A stretch of 64,000 bases of DNA from Amycolatopsis viridis (GCF_011758765.1 NZ_JAANOU010000001.1:3906001-3970000); one strand, 5' to 3'. Positions 16,304-25,579 are shown, counted from the stretch's first letter. Numbers and translations are program-made. Notes: generated by a model from the sequence alone, not told the origin.

Positions 16304-16912
16304 GTGCACTGGGGACGACTTCGCGCGCGCGGCTCCCGCCCGGCATGTTTGCTGCTGGCAGCGTTTCTGACCTGGACACTGACAGCCTGCTCCACGGGTT
16401 CGGACGCGGTCAGCCAAGGCGGCAATTTCGAATTCGTTTCCCCGGGAGGCAAGACGTGGCTTTCCTACGCCCCGGGTGAACGCAAGTCCGTGGGTGTGCT
16501 CTCCGGGCCGAGCGTCACCGATCCGAACTCGGAACTTTCCACATCCGACTACGCCGGCCGCGTTCTGGTCCTGAACGTTTGGGGATCATGGTGCCCGCCG
16601 TGCCGCACAGAAGCGCACGCTCTTCGGAGACTTGTCGATACGACCGCATCCCAAGGTGTCAGCTTGCTGGGCATCAACGTGCGCGACGACCAAGACGCCG
16701 CCAGTGATTTCATGGCCGGCTACAGCCTGAACTACCCGTCAATATTCGATGAAACCGGCAGGATCTTACTCCGATTGCGCGGAATCCCCCTGTCCGCGGT
16801 GCCCGTGACACTCATCCTGGACAAACAACAACGGGTTGCCGCGGTGTACCTCGGCGCCGTCCTGGAGACGGATCTCATGCCAGTGCTGCAACAGGTACTG
16901 GCAGAGTCCTGA
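16304..16912 (+). CDS. TlpA/ResA-like thioredoxin-fold lipoprotein
   Basis: A 202-aa extracytoplasmic thiol-disulfide oxidoreductase, probably a reductant for cytochrome c maturation or envelope thiols. The signal peptide ends in TLTAC (lipidation Cys near residue 28). The thioredoxin core is LVLNVWGSWCPPCRTEAHAL (active-site CPPC), then SLLGINVRDDQDAASDF and the cis-Pro region IPLSAVPVTLILDKQQRVAA. The start is GTG at 16304; no Shine-Dalgarno, leaderless start likely. No ccs/res cytochrome biogenesis genes are nearby, which is atypical. Codon usage is less GC-biased than its neighbours, hinting at a different history. Confidence 0.85.
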   Translation: MHWGRLRARGSRPACLLLAAFLTWTLTACSTGSDAVSQGGNFEFVSPGGKTWLSYAPGERKSVGVLSGPSVTDPNSELSTSDYAGRVLVLNVWGSWCPPCRTEAHALRRLVDTTASQGVSLLGINVRDDQDAASDFMAGYSLNYPSIFDETGRILLRLRGIPLSAVPVTLILDKQQRVAAVYLGAVLETDLMPVLQQVLAES

Positions 16913-16929
16913 TCCGCACAGTTGGGCCG

Positions 16930-16962
16930 CCCCTGTCCGGAGTCGGAGACCCGGGACAGGGG
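16930..16962. terminator. Bidirectional hairpin terminator
   Basis: CCCCTGTCC (16930-16938) pairs with GGACAGGGG (16954-16962) around a 15-nt loop. It lies between the converging TlpA-like gene (ends 16912) and the small secreted protein gene (ends 16971). Confidence 0.6.
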
Positions 16963-16970
16963 CCGTTCGG

Positions 16971-17258
16971 CTATCCGTTCCACAGAACCCAGAGTTCCAC
17001 CCGGGTCGGACTGTAGTTGATGCACACGTAATCTCGCCACAGCCCTCGACGAACTCCGTCATCCCCCTTCGCCACACAGGAGTACACGTCCCCGAACGTC
17101 GAGTGGTAGTCGAAGCCAGGCGGGCCGCCGTCGGTTACCGTGGAGACGACGGTGCGCGCCTCGGAAGCCGCCACCGTCGCCGCGCTCGTCGACACTGGGG
17201 CAAAAACCGCCATTGCCAGCACAGCAATGGCCCCCAACGCAATTTTTAGAGCTCTCAA
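16971..17258 (-). CDS. Small secreted protein, unknown function
   Basis: A 95-aa product with an N-terminal signal peptide (LKIALGAIAVLAMAVFAPVSTSA) and a mature part of ~70 residues containing two Cys (VYSCVAKG and YVCINYSP) and a Trp-rich end (VELWVLWNG). It resembles small exported beta-type proteins common in actinomycetes; no family is claimed. The start is a TTG at 17258, favoured because GGGGAGTGGGGA immediately precedes it; the longer frame to 17315 lacks a site. Surrounding DNA is unusually AT-rich for this genome. Confidence 0.6.
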   Translation of the reverse strand: MRALKIALGAIAVLAMAVFAPVSTSAATVAASEARTVVSTVTDGGPPGFDYHSTFGDVYSCVAKGDDGVRRGLWRDYVCINYSPTRVELWVLWNG

Positions 17259-17635
17259 TTCCCCACTCCCCAATACTGGAATAGAAAGTCCGAGCGTTGC
17301 AACACGAAGAAACATTCACCCTGGGATCACCAGAAAAGCGTCACGCCACCCGGCCATTCAAGGGTTACATTATTTCACCTTTCACCTCTACCGCCATTGG
17401 GGTGAATACTAAATTCTCCCGGCCTTTGAATACCGGGTTCCTCTTGGGTTTCAACTGATCAAACTGAAGGTCATCTTCCGGGCCGTAGTCGCGGAGCTCC
17501 GGAGGATCTGCGTGGCAGCCGGGCCGACGAGGTGCTCATGCGGTCGCACTGGCCGATCACCAGGACGTGTGCGAGGTGGTGCGACTCTCCCTCGCCGCCC
17601 CCCGGATTCCGGTGCGGCCTTGGACAATACAGCTT
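17259..17635. other. AT-richer divergent intergenic region
   Basis: 377 bp between the divergent small secreted protein gene and the luciferase-like gene. There are no credible ORFs. It contains the promoters of both genes; near the right end TACAGCTT stands just before GTG 17636, suggesting leaderless transcription. No repeats or attachment-site-like duplications were seen. Confidence 0.4.
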
Positions 17636-18643
17636 GTGAAGAAGATCGGTTTCCTCTCGTTCGGCCACCACCAGCCCGGCACCCCGACGCCCACGGCCGC
17701 CGACGCCCTGCGGCAGATGGTCGAGCTCGCCGTGGCCGCGGAGGCACTCGGCGTCGACGGCGCGTTCCTGCGCGTGCACCACTTCGCGCCGCAGTTCTCC
17801 ACGCCGTTCCCGTTGCTCGCCGCGATGGCCGCCCGCACCGACCGGATCGAGCTGGGTACCGCGGTGATCGACATGCGCTACGAGAACCCGCTCTACCTGG
17901 CCGAGCAGGCCGCCGCCACTGATCTGCTGAGCGGCGAGCGCCTGCAGCTGGGCATCAGCCGCGGCTCCCCGGAACCGGCGTTGCACGGCGCGTCCGCCTT
18001 CGGCTACGTCCCGGCGGACGATGAGACCGACGCGGATATGGCGCGCCGGCACACCGCGATGTTCCGCCGCGCGCTCTCCGGTGCCGCCGTCGTGCGCGCC
18101 GATCCGCAGATGACCGGCCGTCCCGGGATGCTCGCCGTCCAACCCAGGTCGCCCACGCTGGCGGAGCGGATCTGGTGGGGCAGCGGCACCCGCGCCACCG
18201 CGAAGTGGACCGCCGAACAGGGCCTGAACCTGATGAGCTCCACACTGCTCACCGAGGACACCGGGGTACCGTTCGACGAACTGCAGGCCGAGCAGATCCG
18301 GATCTTCCGCGAGGAGTGGGCGCGGCAGGGCCACCTCCGCGAGCCGCGGGTCTCGGTCAGCCGCAGCGTCATCCCGATCACCACCGACACCGACCGGCGC
18401 TTCTTCGGGCGGGAACGGGACAGCCGGGACCAGGTCGGGTACCTCGACGGCGGGACCGCCCGGTTCGGCCGCACCTACGCGGGCGAGCCGGAAGTCATCG
18501 CGGAGCAGCTCGCGGCGGACGCGGCCGTGCAGGCCGCGGACACGGTGCTGGTCACGGTGCCGAACCAGCTCGGCGTCGGGTACAACACCCATCTGCTGGA
18601 GTCGATCGTCCGCGACGTGGCACCCGCCGCCGGCTGGCGCTGA
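17636..18643 (+). CDS. LLM-class flavin-dependent oxidoreductase (luciferase-like)
   Basis: A 335-aa TIM-barrel flavin monooxygenase/oxidoreductase of the bacterial-luciferase superfamily. It begins KKIGFLSFGHHQPG and contains AAEALGVDGAFLRVHHFAPQFS, AARTDRIELGTAVIDMRYENPLYLAEQAAATDLLSGERLQLGISRGSPEP (the conserved flavin-site block) and GSGTRATAKWTAEQGLNLMS. The substrate and whether it uses FMN or F420 cannot be read. The start is GTG at 17636 with no Shine-Dalgarno; upstream in-frame codons to 17567 look non-coding. It converges on the GAF-ANTAR gene with a 40-bp gap. Confidence 0.88.
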   Translation: MKKIGFLSFGHHQPGTPTPTAADALRQMVELAVAAEALGVDGAFLRVHHFAPQFSTPFPLLAAMAARTDRIELGTAVIDMRYENPLYLAEQAAATDLLSGERLQLGISRGSPEPALHGASAFGYVPADDETDADMARRHTAMFRRALSGAAVVRADPQMTGRPGMLAVQPRSPTLAERIWWGSGTRATAKWTAEQGLNLMSSTLLTEDTGVPFDELQAEQIRIFREEWARQGHLREPRVSVSRSVIPITTDTDRRFFGRERDSRDQVGYLDGGTARFGRTYAGEPEVIAEQLAADAAVQAADTVLVTVPNQLGVGYNTHLLESIVRDVAPAAGWR

Positions 18644-18683
18644 ACCGCACGCCATCGCGCCCGGGACGCCGGAGCGGACCGGG

Positions 18684-19418
18684 TCAGAACTCGCGCAGCG
18701 CCTCCGCGAGCCGTCCCGCGTGGTGGGCCGCGACGAGCGTCGCCGCGACGTCGCGCAGTTTGATGTTGGCCTGCTGGGACATCCGCTTCAACGCGGCGAG
18801 CGCCTCGTCCGCGGTCTGGTTGCGGTGGCGCATCAGCAGGCCCTGCGCCTGGCCGATCACGGTCCGCGTGCGCAGGGCCGTCTGCACGTGCCCGAGCAGC
18901 CGCAGGTTGTCCTGGTAGATCGTGTGGTTGTCGAACGCCACGCCCGCGTGCAGCGTGAACAGCAGCGCCAGGTCGTGCGAGTCCTGACCGAAGCGGCCCG
19001 GCTCGGCGGACAGCACGCTGAACGCCGCCGCCGACTCCTTGCCGGGCAACGGCAGGGTCAGGCAGCTGCCGAAGCCGTGCCGGCGCAGGTGGTCGGCGTA
19101 GGCGGGCCACCGGTCGTCCGCGGCGGTGTCGTCCAGCCGCCGGGGCTCGCGGTAGGTCAGCGCCTCGCCGACCGGATCGGGGACGGGCACCGGCAGGTCC
19201 GGCAGCGGTCTGCCCGCGGTGGCCACCACCTCCGCCGCCCCGTCCGCGGTGGTCACGGTGATCGCGGCGCGGTCGCATCCCGGCAGCAGCGTGACGGCCC
19301 GTGTCACGTACCGGGTCAGGGTGGCGGTGACGTCGTCGTCGTCCACCAGCCTGCCGATTTCGGCGAGCTCCTCGGCGATCGTGATGACCTCCGGAGCGGT
19401 GAGGACCGTTTCGCTCAT
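18684..19418 (-). CDS. GAF and ANTAR domain regulator
   Basis: A 244-aa cytoplasmic signal protein. The N-terminal two thirds form a GAF sensor (VTRAVTLLPGCDRAAITVTTADG, SCLTLPLPGKESAAAFSVLS). The C-terminal ~65 residues are an ANTAR RNA-binding domain (LRTRTVIGQAQGLLMRHRNQTADEALAALKRMSQQANIKLRDVAATLV) with the conserved Ala/Leu/Gly positions. ANTAR proteins bind tandem hexaloop RNA hairpins to antiterminate transcription. Start ATG at 19418; the region to 19685 is a divergent promoter shared with the STAS gene. A second such protein lies at 20032-20796. Confidence 0.9.
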   Translation of the reverse strand: MSETVLTAPEVITIAEELAEIGRLVDDDDVTATLTRYVTRAVTLLPGCDRAAITVTTADGAAEVVATAGRPLPDLPVPVPDPVGEALTYREPRRLDDTAADDRWPAYADHLRRHGFGSCLTLPLPGKESAAAFSVLSAEPGRFGQDSHDLALLFTLHAGVAFDNHTIYQDNLRLLGHVQTALRTRTVIGQAQGLLMRHRNQTADEALAALKRMSQQANIKLRDVAATLVAAHHAGRLAEALREF

Positions 19419-19685
19419 GACACCTCGTCTCGTCGGCGAGGCACCGGCGGACGCGACCCGGTGTCCGGTCCTCGTTCCGCCAGCCTAACCGCGCCATGGG
19501 GTAGGCTCGGGCGCGTCACGGTTATACAAGCAGCTGTGGCTCGCCCTTCTGTCGATGCGAGGCGGCGCGCGGTGCCGCGCTCCGTCCCCCGAGCGAGCCC
19601 GAGGTTGCTGTTGTCCCAGACCGTTCCCTCCCCCGTGGCCGGCCGAGCCGGCGCCGTCGTGTCCTTCCGGCGACCAGGAGATTGC

Positions 19686-20027
19686 GTGACCAGCCTGAAA
19701 GTGGAGTGGACCTACCGGCCCTGGGCGCTCGTCGTCACGGTGACGGGTGAAGTGGACGCGGGCACGATCAGTCAGCTGCGCGACGGGATCGAGGCGGCGC
19801 GGGCGGGCGCGCCGGTGCCGCCGCCCGCGGTGGTGCTCGACCTGACCGGGGTCGGGTTCATCGGTTCCAGCGGGCTCGCGCTGCTGGTCGAGGTGTCCGA
19901 GGAGTGCGCGGCGGCCGGGCAGGAGCTCACGCTGGTGTGCGCGAGCCGGCCGGTGCTGCGCCCGCTCCAGCTGACCGGTCTCGATCAGGTGTTCACCATC
20001 ACCGGGACCCTGCCGCCCGCGCCCTGA
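19686..20027 (+). CDS. STAS-domain anti-sigma factor antagonist
   Basis: A 113-aa single-domain STAS protein. VVTVTGEVDAGTISQLRDGI and VVLDLTGVGFIGSSGLALLVEVSEE carry the loop with the phosphorylatable Ser (G-S-S-G). In the SpoIIAA/RsbV scheme the unphosphorylated form releases a sigma factor from its kinase-type anti-sigma. No partner kinase is adjacent. The start is GTG at 19686 with AGGAG 5 nt upstream. It ends 4 nt before the stop of the converging GAF-ANTAR gene. Confidence 0.88.
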   Translation: MTSLKVEWTYRPWALVVTVTGEVDAGTISQLRDGIEAARAGAPVPPPAVVLDLTGVGFIGSSGLALLVEVSEECAAAGQELTLVCASRPVLRPLQLTGLDQVFTITGTLPPAP

Positions 20028-20031
20028 CCGA

Positions 20032-20796
20032 TCACTCCGCTCCCTCCGCGGTGAGGTCCTCCGGCTCGACGGCGTGCCCGGTGTGCTCGGTGACGAACCG
20101 GGCGGAGATGGTGTGCAGCTTGACGTTCTCCCGCTGGGACTGCCCGACCAGGAGCTGGAACGCCTCGTCGGCGGTGATCCGCCGGGCGGCCATCAGGATG
20201 CCCTTGGCCTGCTCGATGACACCGCGGGTGCGCAGGGCGGCACGCAGGTGCCGCACCTGTTCCTGGGTGCGCAGCGCGCGGCGGGACAGGCTCAGCACGG
20301 CGTCGACCACCGTCGCGTACAGCTCCAGGTACTTCTGGTCGACGTCGTGGAACCCGTGCTCGCCGAAGCCGAACAGGTTGATCGCGCCCATCGCCTCGTC
20401 CCGCACCTGCAGTGGCGAGGCCAGGTAGCTCGCCACTCCGTGCCCGGCCGCGACCTGCACGAAGCCCGGCCACAGCTGCCGCGCGGTGCTCACCGCGACC
20501 CGGACGACCTGACCCGTGCGCGCCGCGCGCAGGCAGGGCCCGTCGTCGTCGGCGTACTGGGCCTGGTCGATCAGGGCCGCGCGCTCGTCGGTCGCGGCGA
20601 CGGACCGGGCACCGGTGCCGTCCAGCACGGTGATGGAGGCCATGTCCGCCCCGGGCACCACCCGGACCACCTGCTCGCACACCACACGCAGCAGGACGCC
20701 GAAGTCGTCGGTGTTCCCGACCGTGCCGGCCAGTTCCTCGAGGGCACTGGTCACCTCGTCCAGGTGCTCCAGCTGGTCCGCCACACCGTCGCTCAT
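20032..20796 (-). CDS. GAF and ANTAR domain regulator (second)
   Basis: A 254-aa protein with a helical lead (VADQLEHLDEVTSALEELAG), a GAF domain (VVPGADMASITVLDGTGARSVAATDERAALIDQAQYADDDGPCLRAA...VASYLASPLQVRDEAMGAINLFG) and a C-terminal ANTAR domain (LRTRGVIEQAKGILMAARRITADEAFQLLVGQSQRENVKLHTISARFV). It is diverged from the copy at 18684-19418. Start ATG 20796 follows GGAAGGACC; the frame continues upstream to 20880 without a site. The ANTAR-STAS-ANTAR arrangement suggests one general-stress or light/redox signalling group. Confidence 0.9.
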   Translation of the reverse strand: MSDGVADQLEHLDEVTSALEELAGTVGNTDDFGVLLRVVCEQVVRVVPGADMASITVLDGTGARSVAATDERAALIDQAQYADDDGPCLRAARTGQVVRVAVSTARQLWPGFVQVAAGHGVASYLASPLQVRDEAMGAINLFGFGEHGFHDVDQKYLELYATVVDAVLSLSRRALRTQEQVRHLRAALRTRGVIEQAKGILMAARRITADEAFQLLVGQSQRENVKLHTISARFVTEHTGHAVEPEDLTAEGAE

Positions 20797-20917
20797 CGTG
20801 GTCCTTCCGTACCGCAGCCGACCGGGAACGAGCGGCGATGACAGCACCGGACCCGCGCCCGGTCGCTGTGTGCTCAACAACCCGGCCGATATTACCCGGC
20901 GCCGGCGGGTGCCCTGG

Positions 20918-21910
20918 TCAGACGGCGGCCGCCATCGCGAGCGCGGTCAGTTCTACCGAGCGCACCCGGTCGGCGACGTCCTGGGCGTGGTGGGCGAGGA
21001 TCAGTTCGTCGGCCTGGGCTTCGGCGGCGAAGTCCGCCAGGTAGGCGCGCACCTCGTCCGGGGTGCCGACCGCGGTGTAGCGGGTCATCGCCGCGAGGCC
21101 CCGGCCGCCGGGCGAGGCCAGGAACGCGTCGATCTCCGCGTCGGTGAAGTTGGCGCCCGCGCGGCCCTGCGCCAGCATGGCGCGGGCACGGGCGCGGTAG
21201 GCCACGGTCCGCTGGGCCTCGGCCTCGTCGTGGTCTTCGGCCGCGAACGCGTTCGCCCCGGCGATCACGTACGGCTCGGCCAGCTGCGCGGAGGGCTGGA
21301 ACCGCTCCCGGTACAGCGCGACGGCCTGGTGCAGGGCGTCCGGGGCGAAGTGCGACGCGAACGCGTACGGCAGCCCGAGCTGCGCGGCCAGCTGCGCCCC
21401 GAACAGCGACGACCCGAGGATGTAGAGCGGCACCACGCCCTCGGCCCGCGGCACCGAGCGCACACCGTGCACGGCCTTGCCGCTGAGGTACGCCTGCAGC
21501 TCCAGCACGTCCTGCGGGAAGGAGTCGGCGGAGGACGGGTCGCGCCGCAGCGCCACGGTGGTCTGCTGGTCGCTGCCCGGCGCGCGCCCGAGCCCGAGGT
21601 CGATCCGCCCGGGGAACAGCGTCTCCAGGGTGCCGAACTGCTCGGCGATCACCAGCGGCGAGTGGTTGGGCAGCATGATCCCGCCCGCACCGAGGCGGAT
21701 CGACGAGGTGTGCTCGGCGACGTGCCCGATCAGCACGCTGGTCGCGCTGGAGGCGATGGAGGCCATGTTGTGGTGCTCGGCGTACCAGACCCGCCGGTAG
21801 CCGCTGCGCTCGGCGGCCTGCGCGAGCGTCACGCTGGCCGCGAAGCTCTCCCGCGCCGTCTGGCCGGGCGCGATCGGTGCGAGGTCCAGGACGGACAGGA
21901 CTGGGGACAT
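20918..21910 (-). CDS. MsnO8-type LLM-class oxidoreductase
   Basis: A 330-aa luciferase-superfamily enzyme. [110 protein letters not shown] is the hallmark of the MsnO8-like group of FMN-dependent LLM proteins. Start ATG at 21910 behind AAAAGGTGAG. It is transcribed in the same direction as fgd but separated by a terminator at 22018-22042, so it probably has its own promoter. The substrate is unknown. Confidence 0.87.
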   Translation of the reverse strand: MSPVLSVLDLAPIAPGQTARESFAASVTLAQAAERSGYRRVWYAEHHNMASIASSATSVLIGHVAEHTSSIRLGAGGIMLPNHSPLVIAEQFGTLETLFPGRIDLGLGRAPGSDQQTTVALRRDPSSADSFPQDVLELQAYLSGKAVHGVRSVPRAEGVVPLYILGSSLFGAQLAAQLGLPYAFASHFAPDALHQAVALYRERFQPSAQLAEPYVIAGANAFAAEDHDEAEAQRTVAYRARARAMLAQGRAGANFTDAEIDAFLASPGGRGLAAMTRYTAVGTPDEVRAYLADFAAEAQADELILAHHAQDVADRVRSVELTALAMAAAV

Positions 21911-22017
21911 GACGGCTCACCTTTTCTGCGTCACGGGTGGCGCGGCGCCGGAATCCTTCGACATATCGCTATTTTCCGAAATTACGCTCGCCGCCGGAAC
22001 GTCCGCACCATGACACC

Positions 22018-22042
22018 GCTCACGGGCCCGCGGCCCGTGAGC
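22018..22042 (-). terminator. Terminator behind fgd
   Basis: GCTCACGGGC (22018-22027) and GCCCGTGAGC (22033-22042) form a perfect 10-bp stem with a 5-nt loop just after the stop codon of the F420-dependent dehydrogenase gene. Confidence 0.7.
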
Positions 22043-22052
22043 AGTGCGCACC

Positions 22053-23057
22053 TCAGGCCAGCGCGCGCAGCCGGGGCAGCACGTCCTCGGCGAACTGGGT
22101 GAGGAAACGTTCCTGGTCGTGGCCGGGACCGTGGAAGACGAGGTGGTTCAGGCCCGCGTCCAGGTACGGCTTGATCTGCGCGACCGCCTCGTCCGGGTCG
22201 GACGCCACGATCCAGCGCTTGGCGACCTGCTCGATCGGCAGCTCGTCGGCCAGCCGTTCCATCTCCTCGGCCGAGGAGACCGAGTGCTTCTGCTCCGGGG
22301 TCAGCGACAACGGCGCCCAGAACCGGGTGTTCTCCAGCGCGGTGGCGTGGTCGCGGTCGTAGGACATCTTGATCTCGATCATCTTGTCGATGCCCGCCAC
22401 GTCCCGCTCCGCCGCGGCCGCCCCCTCCGCCACCGCCGGCATCAGCTTGTCGGTGTAGAGCTCCATGCCCTTGCCGGAGGTGCAGATAAACCCGTCCCCC
22501 GCGCGGCCGGCGTACTTCGCGACGACCGGGCCGCCCGCGGCCACGTACACCGGGACCGGCTGCTCGGGCCGGTCGTAGATCTTGGCGTTGACCAGCTGGT
22601 AGTACTCGCCGTCGAAGGAGACGTCGTCGGTGGTCCACAGCTCGCGCATGAGCGAGATCGCCTCCCGCAGCCGGGCGAACCGCTCCTTGAACTCCGGCCA
22701 CTCCCGCCCGGACACCGCGATCTCGTTGAGCGCCTCACCGGTGCCCACCCCGAGGATGACCCGGCCACCGGACAACAGCGACATCGTCGCGAACGCCTGC
22801 GCGATCACCGCCGGGTTGTACCGGAACGTCGGGGTCAGCACGCTCGTGCCGATCTGCACCCGGCTGGTCCGCTCCGCGACCGCCGACATCCACGACAGGG
22901 CGAACGGCGCATGCCCGCCCTCGTGCCGCCACGGCAGGAAGTGATCCGACACCATCACCGAGTCCAGGCCCAGCTCCTCGGCCCGCACGGCGTACTCGAC
23001 CAGATCACGCGGACCGAACTGCTCCGCCGACGCCTTGTAGCCGACCTTCAGACCCAC
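22053..23057 (-). CDS. fgd: F420-dependent glucose-6-phosphate dehydrogenase
   Basis: A 334-aa F420-linked dehydrogenase that oxidises glucose-6-phosphate and supplies reduced F420 to other enzymes. It matches mycobacterial Fgd1 closely throughout: [130 protein letters not shown] and [13 protein letters not shown]. His/Trp/Glu residues of the F420 and phosphate sites are kept. The start is GTG at 23057 (GGGAGG upstream). Its presence shows the host makes F420. Confidence 0.95.
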   Translation of the reverse strand: MGLKVGYKASAEQFGPRDLVEYAVRAEELGLDSVMVSDHFLPWRHEGGHAPFALSWMSAVAERTSRVQIGTSVLTPTFRYNPAVIAQAFATMSLLSGGRVILGVGTGEALNEIAVSGREWPEFKERFARLREAISLMRELWTTDDVSFDGEYYQLVNAKIYDRPEQPVPVYVAAGGPVVAKYAGRAGDGFICTSGKGMELYTDKLMPAVAEGAAAAERDVAGIDKMIEIKMSYDRDHATALENTRFWAPLSLTPEQKHSVSSAEEMERLADELPIEQVAKRWIVASDPDEAVAQIKPYLDAGLNHLVFHGPGHDQERFLTQFAEDVLPRLRALA

Positions 23058-23217
23058 GTCTCGTCCTCCCTCACTGGTTGCTCCCCCACTCAACCTACTG
23101 CGCCCGGGAGGAATTCCTCAGCCGCGCGGGTCCGGGAACTGGTCGTGGCACCGCTCGGAGGTGATCTTGGGCGCGCGGCGAACTCGCGGTGGACCGCGAC
23201 GGCCTAGCGCGGCTCGC

Positions 23218-24027
23218 TCACGGCAGGACCATCAGGCGGCGTGCCTGGACCACGGCCTCGTGGCGGGTGTGGGCGTCCAGTTTGCGCATGGCGGAGCCGA
23301 GATACGCCTTGACCGTCTCCCTGGACAGCGACAGGCGTTCCGCCACCTCGGCGTTCGTCCGGCCGAGGGCCACCTGGGCGAGCACGTCCATTTCCCGTGT
23401 GGACAGTCGCACGCGCGGCTCCGGCACCGGCCTGCCCTCGCCGAGGTCGGCGAGCCGTTGCGCGGCGGCGTAGAGGCGGCGGCGCGCTTCCGGGTCCGGC
23501 AGGGCACCGGCGATGGCCCGCAGCTCGGAGTGCACCGCCCGCAGCTCCTCGCGGCTGGCGCCCGGGGACAGCGAAGCCGCCCGGTTGGTCAGCTCGTCGC
23601 GGGCGGCCAGCTCGCGGGCCAGCCGCTTGCCGGACTCCATCAGCGCGTCGCGGACCCGGTCACCGAAGGTCACCGGCCGCCGGACGGCCCCGTAGAGCAC
23701 GCCGCGGCACCGGCCTGCCGTCTGCACCGGCACGGCGATGACCGACGCCAGCCCTTCGGCCAGCACCGGGCGGTCGTAGTCGTGGGTGATCGTGCGCGCG
23801 GAACCGTAGTCGTTGACCGTGATCGGCCTGTTCTGCATCAGCACCCGGCCGCCCATACCGACGCCGGGCAGGACGTCCAGGTTGTGCAGTGCCGTGGTGC
23901 GGGTACCGACGAACCCGGACAACCGCAGGCGGCCACCGGACACCTCACCGCCGAACACGACCGGCAGGCCCGCGGCGCGGGCGGCCCCGGCCAGCTCGAC
24001 CTGCAGGACCGAGCGGGCGTCAGACAT
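23218..24027 (-). CDS. GAF-LuxR transcriptional regulator
   Basis: A 269-aa regulator. Residues ~10-130 form a GAF-like ligand domain (LPGVGMGGRVLMQNRPITVNDY, GLASVIAVPVQTAGRCRGVLYGAVRRPVTFGDRV). A helical linker leads to a LuxR/GerE HTH at the C-terminus (LSTREMDVLAQVALGRTNAEVAERLSLSRETVKAYLGSAMRKL). There is no receiver domain, so it is not a classical response regulator; such GAF-LuxR proteins often control aromatic or lipid catabolic genes. Start ATG 24027 with AGGAGG upstream. The MHS transporter lies upstream in the same direction with a 123-bp gap, so the two may be functionally linked. Confidence 0.87.
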   Translation of the reverse strand: MSDARSVLQVELAGAARAAGLPVVFGGEVSGGRLRLSGFVGTRTTALHNLDVLPGVGMGGRVLMQNRPITVNDYGSARTITHDYDRPVLAEGLASVIAVPVQTAGRCRGVLYGAVRRPVTFGDRVRDALMESGKRLARELAARDELTNRAASLSPGASREELRAVHSELRAIAGALPDPEARRRLYAAAQRLADLGEGRPVPEPRVRLSTREMDVLAQVALGRTNAEVAERLSLSRETVKAYLGSAMRKLDAHTRHEAVVQARRLMVLP

Positions 24028-24150
24028 CGGCGTCCGTCCTCCTCGAACCACACCATCGTCGGTTGCCCCACGGTACCGGCGTACCCAGGGCACGTCGATA
24101 CCGGCGCGGCGGAGCTACCCCCGGACGGGGGTAGCCGCCCGGCCCGGCCG

Positions 24151-25455
24151 TCACCCTCCCGCCGGGGCCGTCACCCGCTCCGCACGCCCGCGCAGGTGCT
24201 CGGGTTCGGCGATGAACCGGGCGCCCACCACGGACAGCAGGCACAGCACCCCGCACACCACGGCGATCGGCCAGGTCTGCCCGCCCGAGGCGGTGGTCAG
24301 CGCGGCCGCGACGAACGGGATGCACCCGCCGACGATCGCGCCCGCGATCTCCCGGGTGAAGGTGACCCCGGTGTAGCGGTAGCCGACGGGGAACAGTTCG
24401 GACATCATCGTCGCCTGCGACGCCAGCGTCAGGTCGTTGCAGAGCGTGTAGAGCAGCACCAGCGCCGCCCAGATCACCACCGGCGTGCCGGTGTCGAGCA
24501 GGAAGAAGAACGGGTAGAACAGCAGCGCCGCCGCCGTCGCGCCGGTGATCATCACCGGACGGCGGCCGAACCGGTCGCACAGCCAGCCCGCGGTCGGCAC
24601 GGTGATCACCTTGAGGGCGTTGGCGATGACGATGCCGAGCAGGCCGACCCAGGCCGCCGTGCCCACCCGCTTGGACAAGTAGCTCAGCGCGTAGACCGAG
24701 GGCAGGTAGCTGATCACGTTCGGTGCGACGGAGATCAGCATGCCGGGAAGGATTTTGCGCCCGGAAGTGGCGAACAACGCCCGCAACGGCGCCCTGGTGT
24801 CGTGCCCGGCCGCCTTCGCGCGGGTGAACTCGGGACTGTCCGGCACCCGCAGCCGCACGATGATCCCGGCGACGCCGACCAGGCAGCTCAGCAGGAACGG
24901 GATCCGCCAGCCGTAGCGGGCGAAGTCAGCATCGGACATCAGCGCCGAGGTCAGGAAGAACACCCCGGTCGCCACCAGCGAGCCAACCGCGTTGCCCAGC
25001 GTCGGCGCGGCGGCGTTGATGCCGCGCGCCCGGGTCGCGGCGTGCTCGGCGGACAGCAACATCGCGCCCGCGTACTCGCCGCCCGCGCCCAGCCCCTGCA
25101 CGACCCGCAGCAGCACCAGCGCCACCGGCGCGAACACCCCGGCGGTGGCGTAGCTGGGCAGCACCCCGATCAGCGTCGAGGCGACGGCCATCACCATCAG
25201 CGTCACGAACAGCATCGTCCGGCGCCCGACCCGGTCACCGAGGATGCCGATGATCACGCCGCCGACCGGCCGCGCGAAGAACCCCACGGCGAACGTGGCC
25301 AGCGACGACAGGGTCGCGACGGCCGGATCGCCGGAGGGGAAGAACACCTGCGGCAGCACGAGAGCGGCGGCCGTGCCGTAGAGGGAGAAGTCGTACCACT
25401 CCAGCGCCGTGCCCACGGTCGAGCCGACCGTGGCCCGGCTGATTCCCAGTCTCAT
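24151..25455 (-). CDS. MFS transporter, metabolite:H+ symporter (MHS) family
   Basis: A 434-aa secondary transporter with 12 predicted helices. MHS marks are the N-terminal GTALEWYDFSLYGTAAALV, the loop 2-3 motif GDRVGRRTMLF, RVVQGLGAGGEYAGAMLLSAEHA and the second-half motif CDRFGRRPVMI. Relatives carry organic acids such as shikimate, alpha-ketoglutarate or proline/betaine. It is divergent from a gene pair of unknown function across the mirrored operators at 25489-25579, and one operator overlaps its promoter. It is probably the uptake system for the substrate sensed by the LacI regulator at 26820-27848. Confidence 0.9.
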   Translation of the reverse strand: MRLGISRATVGSTVGTALEWYDFSLYGTAAALVLPQVFFPSGDPAVATLSSLATFAVGFFARPVGGVIIGILGDRVGRRTMLFVTLMVMAVASTLIGVLPSYATAGVFAPVALVLLRVVQGLGAGGEYAGAMLLSAEHAATRARGINAAAPTLGNAVGSLVATGVFFLTSALMSDADFARYGWRIPFLLSCLVGVAGIIVRLRVPDSPEFTRAKAAGHDTRAPLRALFATSGRKILPGMLISVAPNVISYLPSVYALSYLSKRVGTAAWVGLLGIVIANALKVITVPTAGWLCDRFGRRPVMITGATAAALLFYPFFFLLDTGTPVVIWAALVLLYTLCNDLTLASQATMMSELFPVGYRYTGVTFTREIAGAIVGGCIPFVAAALTTASGGQTWPIAVVCGVLCLLSVVGARFIAEPEHLRGRAERVTAPAGG

Positions 25456-25488
25456 CGCAGACCCTTCGTTGCGTCTGGGGAACGTCTA

Positions 25489-25579
25489 CATTAACGTTCA
25501 TGTTGGCGACAGGCTACGAGTTCGCTTTCGCCTAGGTCAAGGGATGGAGACCCAGTTTTGACCCCCATGAACGTTAATG
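25489..25579. promoter_or_regulatory. Mirrored pair of AACGTT operators in a divergent promoter
   Basis: CATTAACGTTCATG (25489-25502) and CATGAACGTTAATG (25566-25579) are exact reverse complements, 77 bp apart centre to centre, each with the AACGTT core typical of LacI-family sites. The left copy overlaps TAATGT, a probable -10 for the MHS transporter gene. The right copy contains the ATG at 25567, so the operator itself encodes the residues M-N-V-N-E. The LacI gene at 26820 is the obvious binder, and looping between the sites is plausible. Confidence 0.8.
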
